DNA from: Desulfomonilia bacterium
Lineage (GTDB): Bacteria > Desulfobacterota > Desulfomonilia > UBA1062
Reading direction: 5' to 3'
Assembly (NCBI GenBank): GCA_036567785.1
Contig: DATCTV010000062.1
Coordinates: 1-64,000, forward strand
Length of the DNA: 64,000 bases
Below the pieces are notes generated by a model. That model was not told where the DNA came from, ran no database searches, and worked only from the letters and a program-made list of their open reading frames with translations. The position numbers and the translations under genes were made by a program. This document shows, in pieces, positions 62,148 to 64,000 of this stretch; positions within the stretch are counted from its first letter, which is position 1, and every line of letters begins with the position of its first letter.

Positions 62148-63071
62148 ATGAATGAAGAAATAATTGATATGCATACACACCTGGGTAATATTCTTTATCC
62201 TGGAGGCGGAGGTCTGATCGAAAAAACAGGCCAAAAAAAGGCAATCAGATTTGATATAATCACAATTTCAGAAAAGATGCTGCACTTTGATCTGGGCGAC
62301 AAGAAAATGGAAAAAATATTGTTCGGAAAGTATATAACAATTGCCGAAAGGGCAAGAAACCTGACTGCGACGCGAGAAAATATGCGCCGATCAATGGATG
62401 AAAACGGTATTGTGGCAAGTGCCGTTATGCCGGTACCACCTAATGTGCGTTTTTCAGACCTGTTTCGAGCCGCCGGAAAGGATAAAGGAATTCTCCCGTT
62501 TACAGGTATCGATTTTTCACAGTCTTCCGATGCCATTGACTCGCAGCTTGCAGCAGACGTCAATGCGGGTGCCAGGGGATTGAAGCTTCACCCTGTTATT
62601 CAGAAGGAAAAATTGACAAGCGCAAAGACATTTTCAGCAATGGAATCTTTTATGCGCTACAATCTCCCGGTACTATGCCATAGCGGCACATCTTCATATT
62701 ATCCGAAAAGCGAGCATTTCATGGAAGAACCTTCATACGGCGAGATTTTCTATATCAGAAACCTTGCACGGGCGTTTCCCGGAGTATGTTTCATTGTTGG
62801 ACATTCGGGGCTTTATGAGGTGGAGGATGCAATAAATATGCTGCATCCCTATCAGAATATATATATGGAGATATCGTTTCAGAACCCTTGGACGATTCGC
62901 AGGCTGATAAGGACATTCGGACCTGACAGAATTCTTTATGGTACGGACTGGCCGTGGGGTGACAGGCGTACCGCCGTAAAGTGTGTACAGCTCGCATGCG
63001 GGAAAGACAGGCAACTTGCGCGCCGTATATTATATGAGAATGCAGCTGAATTATTGTGTATCAACTTATGA
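62148..63071 (+). CDS. Amidohydrolase-2 family metal-dependent hydrolase
   Basis: A 307-residue TIM-barrel hydrolase. The metal-binding H-x-H appears as M-H-T-H-L at 8-12. Later family positions are L-K-L-H-P-V, L-C-H-S-G-T, G-H-S-G-L-Y and the C-terminal Asp in Y-G-T-D-W-P-W-G-D. Members hydrolyse or decarboxylate small carboxylic acids and lactones, so the substrate is open. GAGGGG lies 5 nt before the ATG. The 127-nt gap from the aminotransferase pair holds the hairpin element, so it may be part of the same operon or separately controlled. Confidence 0.85.
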   Translation: MNEEIIDMHTHLGNILYPGGGGLIEKTGQKKAIRFDIITISEKMLHFDLGDKKMEKILFGKYITIAERARNLTATRENMRRSMDENGIVASAVMPVPPNVRFSDLFRAAGKDKGILPFTGIDFSQSSDAIDSQLAADVNAGARGLKLHPVIQKEKLTSAKTFSAMESFMRYNLPVLCHSGTSSYYPKSEHFMEEPSYGEIFYIRNLARAFPGVCFIVGHSGLYEVEDAINMLHPYQNIYMEISFQNPWTIRRLIRTFGPDRILYGTDWPWGDRRTAVKCVQLACGKDRQLARRILYENAAELLCINL

Positions 63072-63150
63072 GCACATCAAAGAATTCATTGGCCGGCTCA
63101 AAAAAACAAGGCTGGAATATTAAATAAATCAGAGTATATCCTTCGTACCG

Positions 63151-63204
63151 TTGACAAGGTCTTTGACAGGGAGTAGAAGAGAATGAACGTTCGTTCTCTT
63201 TTTT
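63151..63204 (+). promoter_or_regulatory. Sigma-70 promoter with near-perfect palindrome before the reductase-like gene
   Basis: TTGACA (63151-63156), 17 nt, TAGAAG (63174-63179). A 22-bp palindrome overlaps the -10 and the expected start: AGAGAATGAAC (63178-63188) then GTTCGTTCTCT (63189-63199), 10 of 11 pairs matching. It could be a TetR-type operator. Six T follow, so the same bases could also fold as a terminator for the amidohydrolase gene. Confidence 0.5.
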
Positions 63205-63255
63205 CAACGGCAAATACTTTCCTCGGGAAAGAAAACATTTTACGGAGGTTTATTT

Positions 63256-64000
63256 ATGAAAATACTGGTTCTTGGCGGCGCAGGCGATATGGCGATGGAT
63301 GTCCTTGATGAGCTGGGCAAGGAAAAAAAGGTCAAGCTGATAACCATTGCTGACCTCAATCTGGAAAGGGCAAATAAAGAGGCATCAAACAGAGGCAAGC
63401 CTTTTACTGCATGCAGGCTGGATGTCAATGAAAGCGCAAATGTAATCGAGCTTATGAAGCAGCATGACATAACGCTGGGATTTGCCGGGCCGTTTTACTT
63501 TTTCGAAAAGAAAATTGCTGAAATGGCTATTGAAGCTGGCAAACCCTATGTATCAATTGCGGATGACTATGAATCATATCTGGATGTCATAACCCTTGAA
63601 GAAAAGGCAAAGGAGAAGGGCATTCATATACTCACCGGCTGGGGTAATTCTCCGGGCATGACACAGGCCCTGGCAAAGAAAGGCTACATTTCGATGGAAG
63701 AGCCCAAGCGCATAAACGTTCACTGGGCGGCAGGGTCAAACGAAGCCGCCGGACCGGCGAACCTGACGCACCTTTTCAATATCTTCCAGGGAACGTGCAG
63801 GCAGACCATAAGGGGCAAAGAGGTTGAAGTCCCGTCAGGCAGCGGACGGAAGGTCGTGAAATTCCCGTTCCCCATGGGCGAACTGCCGGTATATTACACC
63901 GGTCATGGAGAGAGTGTATCGATGCCGCGCAATATGCCCGGCCTTGAGGAAGCGACCCTTCACGGAGGCGTACAGCCTGCCTATATCCCGCTTCTGGTCA
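63256..64000 (+). CDS. Saccharopine dehydrogenase-like oxidoreductase (3' end outside window)
   Basis: At least 248 residues; no stop is reached by the window end. The N-terminal Rossmann motif M-K-I-L-V-L-G-G-A-G-D-M-A is followed by I-A-D-L-N and C-R-L-D-V-N. Then come A-G-P-F-Y and W-G-N-S-P-G-M-T, the pattern of the saccharopine dehydrogenase/reductase NAD(P)-binding family (lysine degradation, carboxynorspermidine and related reactions). Which imino acid it reduces is not evident. GGAGG lies 8 nt before the ATG. It has its own promoter region and sits downstream of the aminotransferase-like genes, so a joint amino-acid or amine pathway is plausible. Confidence 0.8.
   Translation, partial: MKILVLGGAGDMAMDVLDELGKEKKVKLITIADLNLERANKEASNRGKPFTACRLDVNESANVIELMKQHDITLGFAGPFYFFEKKIAEMAIEAGKPYVSIADDYESYLDVITLEEKAKEKGIHILTGWGNSPGMTQALAKKGYISMEEPKRINVHWAAGSNEAAGPANLTHLFNIFQGTCRQTIRGKEVEVPSGSGRKVVKFPFPMGELPVYYTGHGESVSMPRNMPGLEEATLHGGVQPAYIPLLV

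Noticed and set aside
1-64000. CRISPR array or cas genes
   Set aside because: No regularly spaced repeats and no Cas-like proteins were seen.

Overview
The window looks like a chromosomal segment of a Gram-negative, probably anaerobic, deltaproteobacterium-like organism (Desulfobacterota, perhaps a syntroph). This is inferred from gene content: a TamA/TamB-type outer-membrane assembly pair, type IV minor pilins with PilY1, an NtrB/NtrC-type sigma-54 system, an ADP-forming acyl-CoA synthetase, Feo iron uptake, Gly-run lipoproteins, and the order rplU-rpmA-obgE-proB-proA-nadD-rsfS-rlmH. No rRNA or CRISPR array was seen. There is one tRNA, tRNA-Pro(GGG).

Layout. 1-740: mobile-element debris, the 5' end of an IS3-type orfA and a broken Rhs/YD-repeat gene. 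844-7021 (+): nadE, an RNase Z-like hydrolase and the Cu(I) ATPase copA, followed by an OmpA-like lipoprotein. 7037-10308: feoA-feoB plus a 53-residue Cys-rich partner (-), divergent from a DtxR-type regulator. 10312-15922: a lipoprotein carboxylesterase, a DUF1285-like protein and a PilZ protein (-), then a regulator with two LuxR-type HTH domains (+). 15980-22701 (-): the ribosomal/obg/proline/NAD housekeeping operon with an MFS transporter at its tail. 22840-31941: a lipoprotein (-), then comEC translationally coupled to minor pilin genes and pilY1 (+). 32039-39486: an ElyC-like protein, ADP-forming acyl-CoA synthetase, a small repeat protein, a UlaG-like hydrolase, a PAS/GAF kinase, a small transpeptidase and the tRNA. 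39575-48361 (-): tamA-like, tamB-like and a DEAD-box helicase. 48597-53830 (+): a 56-residue membrane protein, a sensor kinase, a sigma-54 activator, then a candidate sigma-54 promoter driving two small membrane proteins and ending in a strong terminator. 54320-58464 (+): a divergent DnaA-like protein and a large Ig-like/delta-60 lipoprotein. 58542-64000: a TetR regulator (-) divergent from two class III aminotransferase homologues, an amidohydrolase and a truncated saccharopine-reductase-like gene (+).

The most striking observation is the adjacent aminotransferase pair at 59352-62020. The first protein keeps the PLP-binding lysine but has lost the Thr that, in this family, is donated across the dimer interface. 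The second has Glu in place of the lysine but keeps that Thr. This suggests an obligate heterodimer with one composite active site, encoded behind a promoter carrying a perfect 16-bp palindrome and a divergent TetR gene. The second candidate system is the two-component pair at 48807-52800 with its adjacent sigma-54 promoter and microprotein operon.

All names come from reading motifs by eye. No database search or computation was run.
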